Source of the DNA: Anaerobacillus sp.
GTDB taxonomy: Bacteria; Bacillota; Bacilli; Bacillales; Anaerobacillaceae
Assembly (NCBI GenBank): GCA_007118195.1
Contig: SKSA01000191.1
Location: forward strand, 1-9,498
Direction of reading: 5' to 3'
DNA: 9,498 bases
The notes under the pieces are model-generated. The model saw nothing but the letters and a program-made list of their open reading frames with translations. It did no database searches and was not told where the DNA came from. Of this stretch, positions 1-6,710 are shown one piece after another. Made by a program: the position numbers and the translations under genes. Positions within the stretch are counted from its first letter, which is position 1. Each line of letters begins with the position of its first letter.

Positions 1-33
1 GCTATTTTAATAGAGTAGACGGGGTGAGAGAAT

Positions 34-969
34 ATGAAGCGTATTTTTATAATAACTTTTAGTCTCTTTTTATTTTTAATAGGGTGTTCGGCAGGTGAAA
101 TAAAAAATCTCAATGAAGCAAGCTTTGAAAAATATCAACAAGCAGAAAAAGTTGTTCAAACAAAACCTATTAACGAGAATAATGAAATAACTACACAAGT
201 AAATAATAGCAGTAGCGGCGTCATTTCATTAAATAACAGTGACAGCGATGTCTTATCATTCAATGAATTTAAATCATTCAATGAATTTAAAGACATTTTT
301 AATGACAACCTTCATGGAAACGTCCCGATGTTTAAACGCATTAATGATGATATTTATCAAACCATTGAATATTACGATGTGCAACTTGATGGTTCTGGAT
401 GGGTATTTAAAACTTGGAAGCTCGATCCAAAAACATCGACATTAACATTAGTTGACGAGACGATCTATAACGATCATAAAATGGAATTTGGCTATGAGTT
501 AGGTCGATATTGGTACGACTTGTGGACAAGTGACAAAAATAATTACCACCCTTATCAAAATTTAACGTTAACGACTGCAATGTTAGATGAAGCAAAAAAA
601 GGAAAATTGATCGGTGTAGAATACGGGATCGGAATAAATATCAATAAAATTAAAGACGCACGTCCTACTCCTATGGAAGAAGGCTATTATGAAGGAGCTC
701 CGTACGTATTTTATCCTGAAGATACTTATTTTTATAATGAAGAAGAACAGACGGTTTCTGCTGTCGCTTTTAAAGGTGACCGCTTAAATATCACGTTAGG
801 TGAAGTGGAAGCAATTTTAGGAACAGCAACTTATGAAGGTTTTAATGAGATGGAAAATGAACCATATTTTCTTTATGAAGTTGGCGAGTATTCATTATAT
901 ATTTCTGGTGACAACGATACGAAAAGTGTTCGTGATGTTATCTTGAGCCACAATCAAATTATAGATTAA
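34..969 (+). CDS. Putative lipoprotein, probable DUF4309 (YjgB-like) domain
   Basis: This is a 311-residue secreted lipoprotein of unknown function. Residues 1-18 form a lipoprotein signal peptide: basic MKR, a hydrophobic stretch, then the lipobox L-I-G-C with C18 as the lipidation site, so the mature protein should be anchored on the outer face of the membrane. Residues 20-90 are polar, Asn/Ser/Glu-rich and probably a flexible linker. They contain the duplicated hexapeptide SFNEFK at 75-80 and 81-86. The C-terminal part (about 186-305) has the pattern of DUF4309 proteins such as B. subtilis YjgB: an AKKGKLIG start, aromatic-rich strands and an L-G-x-x-LGT-like element near 255-264. That family match is from memory of the pattern and is moderate. 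The ATG is preceded by GGGGTGA at good spacing. The promoter is not visible because the gene begins at the window edge. The gap to rocB suggests it is not co-transcribed with it. Confidence 0.85.
   Translation: MKRIFIITFSLFLFLIGCSAGEIKNLNEASFEKYQQAEKVVQTKPINENNEITTQVNNSSSGVISLNNSDSDVLSFNEFKSFNEFKDIFNDNLHGNVPMFKRINDDIYQTIEYYDVQLDGSGWVFKTWKLDPKTSTLTLVDETIYNDHKMEFGYELGRYWYDLWTSDKNNYHPYQNLTLTTAMLDEAKKGKLIGVEYGIGININKIKDARPTPMEEGYYEGAPYVFYPEDTYFYNEEEQTVSAVAFKGDRLNITLGEVEAILGTATYEGFNEMENEPYFLYEVGEYSLYISGDNDTKSVRDVILSHNQIID
256..291 (+). repeat. Perfect 18-bp in-frame tandem duplication
   Basis: The 18-bp unit TCATTCAATGAATTTAAA occurs twice head to tail (256-273 and 274-291) with no mismatch. It begins on a codon boundary and encodes SFNEFK twice in the linker of the lipoprotein. 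Identity at the third codon positions suggests a recent slippage or duplication event rather than selection on the protein repeat. Confidence 0.9.
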
Positions 970-974
970 GTATT

Positions 975-999
975 CACTTTGGTCGAAAAGTGTTGTAAG
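975..999 (+). terminator. Weak candidate terminator after the lipoprotein gene
   Basis: Six nucleotides after the TAA stop, CACTTT (975-980) can pair with AAAGTG (987-992) around a GGTCGA loop. The stem is short and AT-rich. The following bases (TTGTAAG) are not a real U-tract, although a run of five T occurs further on near 1005-1009. It is the only structure between this gene and the rocB promoter, so it is listed with low confidence. Confidence 0.25.
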
Positions 1000-1041
1000 C
1001 AGTGTTTTTAAAGAGGACCTTTATCGCTTTATAGATATTGT

Positions 1042-1070
1042 TTTCCCCTTACAAATAAATCGTTTATAAT
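1042..1070 (+). promoter_or_regulatory. Candidate sigma-A promoter for rocB
   Basis: A perfect -10 hexamer TATAAT lies at 1065-1070, 38 bases before the rocB start codon. The -35 region at 17-bp spacing (TTTCCC, 1042-1047) is poor, and there is no TG extension of the -10. The spacing to the start codon is right for a primary promoter, but the weak -35 suggests low basal or activator-dependent transcription. No GG-N10-GC (-24/-12) SigL signature is seen in 970-1108. Confidence 0.45.
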
Positions 1071-1108
1071 GAGTCCGTATAGACTTTTAATAGTAAAGGG
1101 GTTTCATA

Positions 1109-2761
1109 ATGCTAAATTGCCGTGAGGAATTACTTTTTTTAACGAAACAACTTGTTAATATAGAGAGCTTTGTCAATACAGATGGAGAAAAGGAAATTAG
1201 CCAAGCGATTTATACGTTGATCTCCTCTTATGAATATTTTAGAGAACATCCGACGTTTGTAATGAAGCAACAGACCTCAGATGACGAACAAGAACGCTAC
1301 AATGTAATTGCCTATGTAAAAGGGACAAAAAGCCAAAGCAATAAAACCGTTCTTTTAATGGGGCATATGGATACAGTTGGCACCGATGATTTTAATCATT
1401 TAAAAGATCAAGCGTGTGACCCTGATGAACTGATGAACTCATTAAAGCAGGAGCAACTCCCTCCACTAGTGGAAGAGCACTTAAATTCCGACGATTACTT
1501 GTTTGGTAGAGGCGTTCTCGACATGAAAAGTGGGGTTGCGAGCAATCTATTTTTATTAAAATATTATTCTGAGCACCCTGAAGAACTTGAGGGCAACTTA
1601 GTCGTTGTCGTTGAATGTGATGAAGAAGACGGCTCTCACGGAATTTTATCAGCGTTAACCGAGTTAAAAGCTTTAAAGGACGAGCATTCCTTTGAGTATG
1701 TCGGTGCGATTAATTCTGATTTTGTCGCGCCACGTTTTGAGGGCGATGAAAACCGATATATTTATAAAGGAACCGTCGGAAAATTACTTCCATCCTTTTT
1801 TATTACAGGCTCAGAAACTCATGTCGGTGCTTGTTTTGAGGGGATCGACCCGAATTTTATTGCCGCAGAACTAACGAGGCAAATTAACTATAATCCAGAA
1901 CTTTGTAACGAGGCTTTCGGTGAGACGACGACACCACCTGTTTCTTTAAAACAAATGGACTTGAAGCCTTCTTACACTGTACAAACGGCCCTTTCAGCGT
2001 ATGTCTATTTTAATTTTTTTATCCATTCTTGGTCGCCAAAAAAAGTATTAGATAAATTAAAAGACCAAGCAGAAATCGCCATGGGCAATGCATTAACGTT
2101 ATTTAAACAAAGATACGAAACTTTTAGCAAAATGAGTAACCAACCTGTTGTTGAAGTTCCTTGGAAAGTTCGGGTAATGACTTATGAAGAGATGGAAAAA
2201 AGGATTATCGCTGAACACGGTGAGCGCTACGAAGCGCATATGACTGAATTTAAAGAAACGCTTTTATTAAACAAAGAATTAGATACGCGGATGTTTAGTG
2301 CGAAAGTTGTTGAAGAAGCGTGGAAGTGGATGCCCGATCGTAGTCCAGCAATCATTGTTTTTTACTCATCGCTATATTCGCCAAGGATTGAAGTCACCGG
2401 AAAAAATGAATTGGAAGAAAATTTAATTACATCATTAGATAATGCAGTGAGCAAAATGCAACCTAACTATGCTCATCCGATTGAAACGAGAAACTTCTTC
2501 CCTTATATTTCTGATATGAGCTTCGTTGCTTTAAGTGATGATGAGGCAGGCATCAATGCCGTTTCCAACAACACTCCTTGCTGGGGAAAGAAATTGTATG
2601 TTAACTACGCAGCCATTCGTGACATTAATGTACCTGTGGTTAATATCGGTCCTTACGGTTTTGATGCACATAGGCAATTTGAGCGAGTTGAACTGACGTA
2701 TTCACTTGAGGTTGTTCCTAATTTAACGAACGAAGTCATCAAAAATTTGTGTAAGAAATGA
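1109..2761 (+). CDS. rocB: RocB-like M20 family metallohydrolase (arginine utilisation)
   Basis: This 550-residue protein is full length for RocB (about 566 in B. subtilis) and belongs to the M20/M25/M40 zinc-hydrolase family. Visible catalytic features are GHMDTVG with H86 and D88, GRGVLDMKSG with the bridging Asp D138, the acidic cluster D171-E172-E173 supplying the general base and a metal ligand, a possible ligand D204 in INSD, H238 in ETHVG, and a C-terminal GFDAH with H521. The elements KGTVGKLLPSFF, SPAIIVFYSSLYSP and FFPYISDMSF are typical of RocB rather than ArgE or DapE. RocB is a cytoplasmic protein genetically linked to arginine/ornithine degradation; its exact substrate is not established. 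The ATG is preceded by AAAGGGG (1095-1101). In B. subtilis rocB lies in rocABC, but here it stands alone, with a lipoprotein gene upstream and a convergent signalling operon downstream. All metal-site residues appear intact. Confidence 0.88.
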   Translation: MLNCREELLFLTKQLVNIESFVNTDGEKEISQAIYTLISSYEYFREHPTFVMKQQTSDDEQERYNVIAYVKGTKSQSNKTVLLMGHMDTVGTDDFNHLKDQACDPDELMNSLKQEQLPPLVEEHLNSDDYLFGRGVLDMKSGVASNLFLLKYYSEHPEELEGNLVVVVECDEEDGSHGILSALTELKALKDEHSFEYVGAINSDFVAPRFEGDENRYIYKGTVGKLLPSFFITGSETHVGACFEGIDPNFIAAELTRQINYNPELCNEAFGETTTPPVSLKQMDLKPSYTVQTALSAYVYFNFFIHSWSPKKVLDKLKDQAEIAMGNALTLFKQRYETFSKMSNQPVVEVPWKVRVMTYEEMEKRIIAEHGERYEAHMTEFKETLLLNKELDTRMFSAKVVEEAWKWMPDRSPAIIVFYSSLYSPRIEVTGKNELEENLITSLDNAVSKMQPNYAHPIETRNFFPYISDMSFVALSDDEAGINAVSNNTPCWGKKLYVNYAAIRDINVPVVNIGPYGFDAHRQFERVELTYSLEVVPNLTNEVIKNLCKK

Positions 2762-2810
2762 CATAATGGTATAACCCTGATGGCGGCCGTGCCGCCATCT
2801 CCTATTATGT
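2761..2810. repeat. GC-rich imperfect palindrome between convergent genes (copy A of a repeat family)
   Basis: A perfect 9-bp stem GATGGCGGC/GCCGCCATC (2779-2787 and 2791-2799) closes a CGT loop. It is enclosed by a perfect 7-bp outer pair ACATAAT/ATTATGT (2761-2767 and 2804-2810). The left outer arm overlaps the last base of the rocB stop codon. It could end transcription from both sides of the convergent pair, but neither strand has a U-tract after the stem. The order of blocks (CATAAT, AACCCT, ATGGCG, loop, CGCCAT, CT, ATTATG) parallels the elements at 9289-9333 and 9418-9460. Confidence 0.75.
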
Positions 2811-2865
2811 AATTCCCTTTACAGTTCTTAACTATTTCGCGCGTGTTGAGTGTTTAGTTGTCCCC

Positions 2866-4368
2866 TTAACTTTCGTCTTCCTTCGATGGAATTAAAATTT
2901 CACCATTTTTTTCCTTACGTAATAATGTTTGCAGTATAAGCTTTGTTAATTGACTAGGTTGATAAGGTTTCGTTAAATAGTAGTCAGCTCCGAGTGCAAG
3001 CCCTTTATCTTTTTCGTCTAACGCTGTCGAAATGAAAATTGGGACATGACGTAATTTTTTATCTTTTTTTACTTCCTTAATAACAGCCCAACCGTCGATA
3101 TCACCTTCTAACAAAATATCTAAAACTACTGCATCAGGAAGATGTTTTTTCATCATCGGAAGCGCCTTTGAACCGAAACTTGTATGATACACATTAAAGC
3201 CACTCTCGTTAAATTCCTCTTTTAACAATGCAGCTAAACTCTCATCATCTTCAACAATCATTAAAGTCGGGTTATTTTTATGATCGATAAGTTCACTCAT
3301 TTCTAATTCAATCTCCGTGTTTTGCAATACAGGAAGTTCAATGGTAAACGTACTTCCCTTGCCGATTTCAGAAGTGAAATAAATCTCCCCTTCATGAGCC
3401 TTAACAATCTCTTTACAAATGGCTAATCCGAGCCCCGTCCCACCGATTTGTCGTCTATCAGAATTGTCGATTCTATAAAACTTAGTAAATAGTTGTGTAC
3501 GGACATCTTTTGGAATTCCTAACCCTTCATCAGTTATTTCAATCAATAATTGTTTTTCCTTATTTTTCAAAGTTAAAATAACCTTGCCGCCATTTGGTGA
3601 ATACTTTACTGCATTACTAATTAAATTTGTTACCATTTGATTCATTTTGTCAACATCTGCTAGTACAATCGTATTATTAGCCATATTTTCAATGATAAAT
3701 TTATGTAAAGACGACTGAAGTTTAAATGATTCTACAACTTCTTTTCCTAAGATCATCATATCCAGCGGCTCTTTTTCATATATGTGTTTTCCAGCTTCCA
3801 TCCGTTGAACATCTAAAAAGTCATTGATTAATGAAGTTAACCGCTTTGCTTCTTTATGAATCGTCGTTAAATACTTTTTTTGACGTTCAGGCTTTAAGTC
3901 TTTCGTTAGCATGAGTTCTGTAAAGCCTAACACGCTTGATAGTGGGGTTCTTAGCTCATGATTAACCGTGCTAATAAATTCTGATTTTAGTTGGTCAACT
4001 TTAAACTCCTTCGTAATATCACGGTACACAAATATTAATTCTTTGTAGTCTTCACTTTGCAAAAAAGTTTCGTAATACACTTGAAAAACGGAAGGATCTT
4101 GCGACTTCGTTTTTAACACAAACATTTCTCGTTCTCTATTTTCTTGATTTAAAACAGTTTCAACAAATGCAATAAATTCATCACATTGTTGAAAATTTAT
4201 TTTTATGTACGAAAGCCATTTTTCTTTTTTCATACCAATGACTTTGCTAATGTCATCTAATCCTATCATTTGACACCATTGTTGATTAACCTTAAGTAGC
4301 TTACCGTCGTTACTAATAATTTGAATACCTACCGGATCTGTATTAAGCTCACCTTGATATTTAATCAC
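2866..4368 (-). CDS. Soluble hybrid histidine kinase, PAS-HisKA-HATPase-REC
   Basis: This is a 500-residue cytoplasmic hybrid sensor kinase with no transmembrane segment. Order of domains: PAS (about 8-120, ending in YRDITKEF); HisKA with phospho-acceptor H137 in NHELRTP; HATPase_c with N-box N252, G1 motif DEGLG (280-284) and G2 motif GGTGLGL (309-315); a short acidic linker; and a C-terminal receiver (about 367-485) with E373-D374-D375, phospho-acceptor D417, S447 and K467-P468. All residues needed for autophosphorylation and phosphotransfer are present. The start is GTG, with GGAGAG seven bases upstream. The first eight bases overlap the end of the upstream receiver gene (GTGATTAA), indicating translational coupling. 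The likely role is to pass phosphate from H137 to its own D417 and/or to the neighbouring receivers and Hpt. The PAS ligand is unknown; a cytosolic signal is inferred from the lack of membrane helices. Confidence 0.93.
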   Translation of the reverse strand: MIKYQGELNTDPVGIQIISNDGKLLKVNQQWCQMIGLDDISKVIGMKKEKWLSYIKINFQQCDEFIAFVETVLNQENREREMFVLKTKSQDPSVFQVYYETFLQSEDYKELIFVYRDITKEFKVDQLKSEFISTVNHELRTPLSSVLGFTELMLTKDLKPERQKKYLTTIHKEAKRLTSLINDFLDVQRMEAGKHIYEKEPLDMMILGKEVVESFKLQSSLHKFIIENMANNTIVLADVDKMNQMVTNLISNAVKYSPNGGKVILTLKNKEKQLLIEITDEGLGIPKDVRTQLFTKFYRIDNSDRRQIGGTGLGLAICKEIVKAHEGEIYFTSEIGKGSTFTIELPVLQNTEIELEMSELIDHKNNPTLMIVEDDESLAALLKEEFNESGFNVYHTSFGSKALPMMKKHLPDAVVLDILLEGDIDGWAVIKEVKKDKKLRHVPIFISTALDEKDKGLALGADYYLTKPYQPSQLTKLILQTLLRKEKNGEILIPSKEDES

Positions 4369-4726
4369 CTAAGATCTCTCCAACAATAGCAACAAGTTGA
4401 CTCGGACTGAAAGGCTTTGCTAAAAAGTAATTTGCACCTGCTGATATTACTTTTTCTTGATCAGACTTTTGACTTTTGGCGGTAAGCATTAATATTTCTA
4501 AACCTTTAAATTTTTCAATTGCTCTAACATTTTCAATCAATTCCAAGCCGGACATCCCAGGCATCATATAATCTAATAAAACTAAGTCATAATCATTGTT
4601 TTGTAATAGCTCAAAAGCCTCAATACCATCAGCGGCCTCATCTATTTCGTAACCTTCATCTTCAAGTGAATCAACGACAAGCATTCGTAGTACTTCTTCA
4701 TCTTCTGCTAACAAAATCCGCTTCAC
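4361..4726 (-). CDS. Stand-alone single-domain response regulator (CheY/Spo0F-like)
   Basis: This protein is one receiver domain and nothing else. Numbered from the GTG at 4735 (124 residues), it has the acidic pair E11-D12, phospho-acceptor D55 in LLDYMMPG, T85 and K107-P108. It has no DNA-binding or enzymatic output, so it should act by protein contact or as a phosphate shuttle in a relay. An in-frame GTG at 4735 is possible, but the only Shine-Dalgarno sequence (GGAGTGA, 4732-4738) overlaps that codon. The GTG at 4726 has GGAG at eight bases' spacing and gives MKRILLAEDEE, a usual receiver beginning, so it is chosen (121 residues). The 3' end overlaps the kinase start by eight bases. A 91-bp gap separates it from the upstream diguanylate cyclase gene, with no terminator seen, so co-transcription is likely. 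Confidence 0.9.
   Translation of the reverse strand: MKRILLAEDEEVLRMLVVDSLEDEGYEIDEAADGIEAFELLQNNDYDLVLLDYMMPGMSGLELIENVRAIEKFKGLEILMLTAKSQKSDQEKVISAGANYFLAKPFSPSQLVAIVGEILGD
4376..4381 (-). promoter_or_regulatory. Ribosome binding site of the hybrid kinase, inside the receiver gene
   Basis: GGAGAG on the minus strand lies within the last codons of the receiver gene and seven bases before the overlapping GTG start of the kinase. It supports that GTG as the true start and a reinitiation or coupled-translation arrangement. Confidence 0.65.
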
Positions 4727-4731
4727 ATTTA

Positions 4732-4738
4732 TCACTCC
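4732..4738 (-). promoter_or_regulatory. Ribosome binding site deciding the receiver start
   Basis: On the minus strand GGAGTGA lies here, a match to the GGAGGTGA consensus with one base missing. It overlaps the upstream GTG (4735-4733) but is eight bases before the GTG at 4726-4724, which supports the shorter receiver protein. Confidence 0.65.
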
Positions 4739-4817
4739 ATAAAATTAGTTATCTAATGAAACTATCTCCTAAAGCTTAATACTGTTCCAATTTAGGCAAA
4801 CAGTGAAAATACACCTT

Positions 4818-6437
4818 TTAACGGATGACCCGTAATAACAGGCGTTTCACCCTAGCTTCAAGTTCTGCCATTCCGAAAGGTTTCGTTAAATAATCATCTG
4901 CTCCTAATTCTAATGCTCGAACGATATCTTTTTCTGATTTGCGTCCGGTTAACATTAAAATAGTAAATTGATTTTCTGGAAACCTAGAACGGATCGCTTG
5001 AAGAACTTCAAAGCCATCCACCTCTGGCATCATAACATCGAGGATCATTAAATATTGCCCTTGTTGTTGATTCCATGTTGAATTTAAAAACTGTTTACCA
5101 CTAGGAAAACGGCAAACATCAATGTCGTAAGTCTCAAGCGCTAAATTTGAGAAGTGATCTCCAACAATTTCTCTAACGATCTCATCATCATCAATAATTC
5201 CAATGTGAACTTTCTTCGTTTCCGTTAAGCTGTTACTATTTTCAGAGTCACTTATTTTTACTGTATTTCTTCCCGTTCTTTTCGCTTCGTAAAGTGCATC
5301 ATCAGCTAGCTTAATCCATTGATTGAAGCACTTTTCTTCCCCTTCAACTTCAACTAAACCTGCAGAAAATGTCACAGAAAAGCTTCCCTCTGGATAGTTA
5401 AAAACTTCTTTAGAGAAGCCATTTAATAATCTATTAACTACTTTCTTTCCGTCAGCTGCCTTTGTCCGAGGTAGCAATAAAACAAACTCTTCTCCACCGT
5501 AACGAATTAAATAGTCGGACTGCCGTTTTTCTTCCGTTATAAAACTAACAAATTTCTTTAAAACTTCATCGCCAACCGAATGCCCGTATGTATCATTGAC
5601 CTCTTTAAAGTGATCTAAATCAAGCATCGCAATCGTAAATGAGACATTTGATCGTGAGTACTCATAAATTTCCCGTTCAATTTCTAATTTAAGGAACTTT
5701 CGATTATAAGCCCCTGTTAATTCATCGAGTAAAACCGCACAATCTATTAAATCTTTCCTTTGTAATTGTCTTTCTACGCGAACAACAAATTCATCAATGT
5801 CAAATGGTTTGACGATAAAATCATCGGCACCAGATTGAAATCCTTTAATCCGTGTTTTTTTTGATTGATCACCACTAATCATGACGATTGGAATAAAGAA
5901 CGTATTCGCTTTTTCTTGGATCGTTTTTAATACATCTAAACCATCTTGTTCTGGTAAATAGTAATCTAAAATCACACAATCTGGCTTTTGGTCATAAAAA
6001 ATATTAATGCCTTTTTCAGCGTCCATCGCTACTAAAACCATTAGACCCGCTTCTTCTAATGCACTTTTTAAAATAGTGAGCATACTAATATCATCTTCAA
6101 TTAATAACACTAGCTTTTCTTTTTCACCATCGGAGGGGATTTCTTTATCACAAGAAGGAAGTAAAATATCATTTTGTTGTTGGTTACTAAGGTTAATGAT
6201 CGCCGATAAGAGTTTTGTCACGGCTTCTATTCTCCAATAAGAAGAATCATTTTCATCTATTTTATCGAGTAAATGACTAGCCACTTCTGACCATTCTGGT
6301 AAATCAATAGATGCTGCTGTACCTTTGATGGAATGCAAAAATCGATAAACTTCTTTCACTGACACTTCGTTTTCCTTAGACCAACGAGACAAGGTCTCAT
6401 TCGTTCGCTTAAAAAGCAACTGCTGATATTTACTCAC
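4818..6437 (-). CDS. Hpt-REC-GGDEF-REC diguanylate cyclase
   Basis: This 539-residue soluble protein combines four signalling modules. Residues 1-90 form a compact histidine phosphotransfer domain with H35 in HSIKGTAASI. The first receiver (about 108-225) has E114-D115-D116, D158, S188 and K210-P211. The GGDEF domain (about 232-395) has LDLDHFKEVND with D273, the active-site GGEEF at 314-318, and the product-inhibition site RQSD at 305-308, exactly five residues before it. The second receiver (about 409-530) has D416-D417-D418, D467, T497 and K519-P520. Every key residue is present, so it should make c-di-GMP from GTP under phosphorylation control and be feedback-inhibited. The GTG start follows an in-frame TAA only three codons earlier and is the first usable start; the nearest SD (AAAGGGG) is about 12 bases away, which is long. 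It is the first gene of the three-gene signalling cluster. No EAL or HD-GYP hydrolase is present in the window. Confidence 0.93.
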   Translation of the reverse strand: MSKYQQLLFKRTNETLSRWSKENEVSVKEVYRFLHSIKGTAASIDLPEWSEVASHLLDKIDENDSSYWRIEAVTKLLSAIINLSNQQQNDILLPSCDKEIPSDGEKEKLVLLIEDDISMLTILKSALEEAGLMVLVAMDAEKGINIFYDQKPDCVILDYYLPEQDGLDVLKTIQEKANTFFIPIVMISGDQSKKTRIKGFQSGADDFIVKPFDIDEFVVRVERQLQRKDLIDCAVLLDELTGAYNRKFLKLEIEREIYEYSRSNVSFTIAMLDLDHFKEVNDTYGHSVGDEVLKKFVSFITEEKRQSDYLIRYGGEEFVLLLPRTKAADGKKVVNRLLNGFSKEVFNYPEGSFSVTFSAGLVEVEGEEKCFNQWIKLADDALYEAKRTGRNTVKISDSENSNSLTETKKVHIGIIDDDEIVREIVGDHFSNLALETYDIDVCRFPSGKQFLNSTWNQQQGQYLMILDVMMPEVDGFEVLQAIRSRFPENQFTILMLTGRKSEKDIVRALELGADDYLTKPFGMAELEARVKRLLLRVIR

Positions 6438-6631
6438 TTCTGATTAATTCCCCTTTCAAAAAAAGCATAACGCTACTGTTTTATCTATGGTTTAACTTCT
6501 TTCGACTTATTGTTTCAATTTTAGTCAAAAATCTAAATTAACAAAGTTCGACATCACTTTCAATTTACATTAAAATGTTTGGTTACGCAATAAAATATTG
6601 AAATAGAAGCCAAGTATAAATGGCACTGCGG

Positions 6632-6680
6632 GGATCATATTTAAGGGGAGATTTTCCCTTCAATATGATCTATATGATCC
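6632..6680. repeat. Long hairpin with two competing arms between exporter and cyclase genes
   Basis: GATCATATT (6633-6641) pairs with AATATGATC (6662-6670). After a T/C mismatch, the stem continues as AAGGGGA (6643-6649) with TTCCCTT (6654-6660), including one G-U pair, around a GATT loop. A second copy of the right arm, ATATGATCC (6672-6680), can instead pair with GGATCATAT (6632-6640). The two pairings are mutually exclusive. Outside them, CTGC (6626-6629) and GCAG (6686-6689) could add four pairs to the second form. It lies 31 bp after the exporter stop and about 195 bp before the cyclase start. No U-tract follows on either strand, so it is not a classical terminator. It may be an RNA-level attenuator, a mRNA 3'-end protector or an operator. 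Confidence 0.65.
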
Positions 6681-6710
6681 AGAAGGCAGCGCGCAAAAAT
6701 GTCCATACCT

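Noticed and set aside
239..445. 68-residue open frame inside the lipoprotein gene
   Set aside because: It is in another frame of a well-supported lipoprotein, has no SD, and its repeats (SMNLNHSMNL) simply reflect the 18-bp duplication.
2761..2810. Classical bidirectional terminator
   Set aside because: The stem is strong, but neither strand has a run of T after it. It is kept as a repeat element with possible termination activity.
4781..4804. ACTGTT/AACAGT hairpin between cyclase and receiver genes
   Set aside because: The stem is only 6 bp with a 12-base loop and no U-tract, so it is not evidence of a terminator splitting the operon.
6007..6240. Plus-strand 77-residue open frame opposite the cyclase gene
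   Set aside because: It lies fully antisense to the conserved Hpt/REC coding region, with no SD or recognisable domain.
6508..6600. Possible promoters before the cyclase gene on the minus strand (TTGCGT-N17-TAAATT; isolated TTGACT)
   Set aside because: The first has only weak -35 and -10 matches. The TTGACT has no acceptable -10 at 15-18 bp. A promoter is expected in this gap but cannot be placed with confidence.
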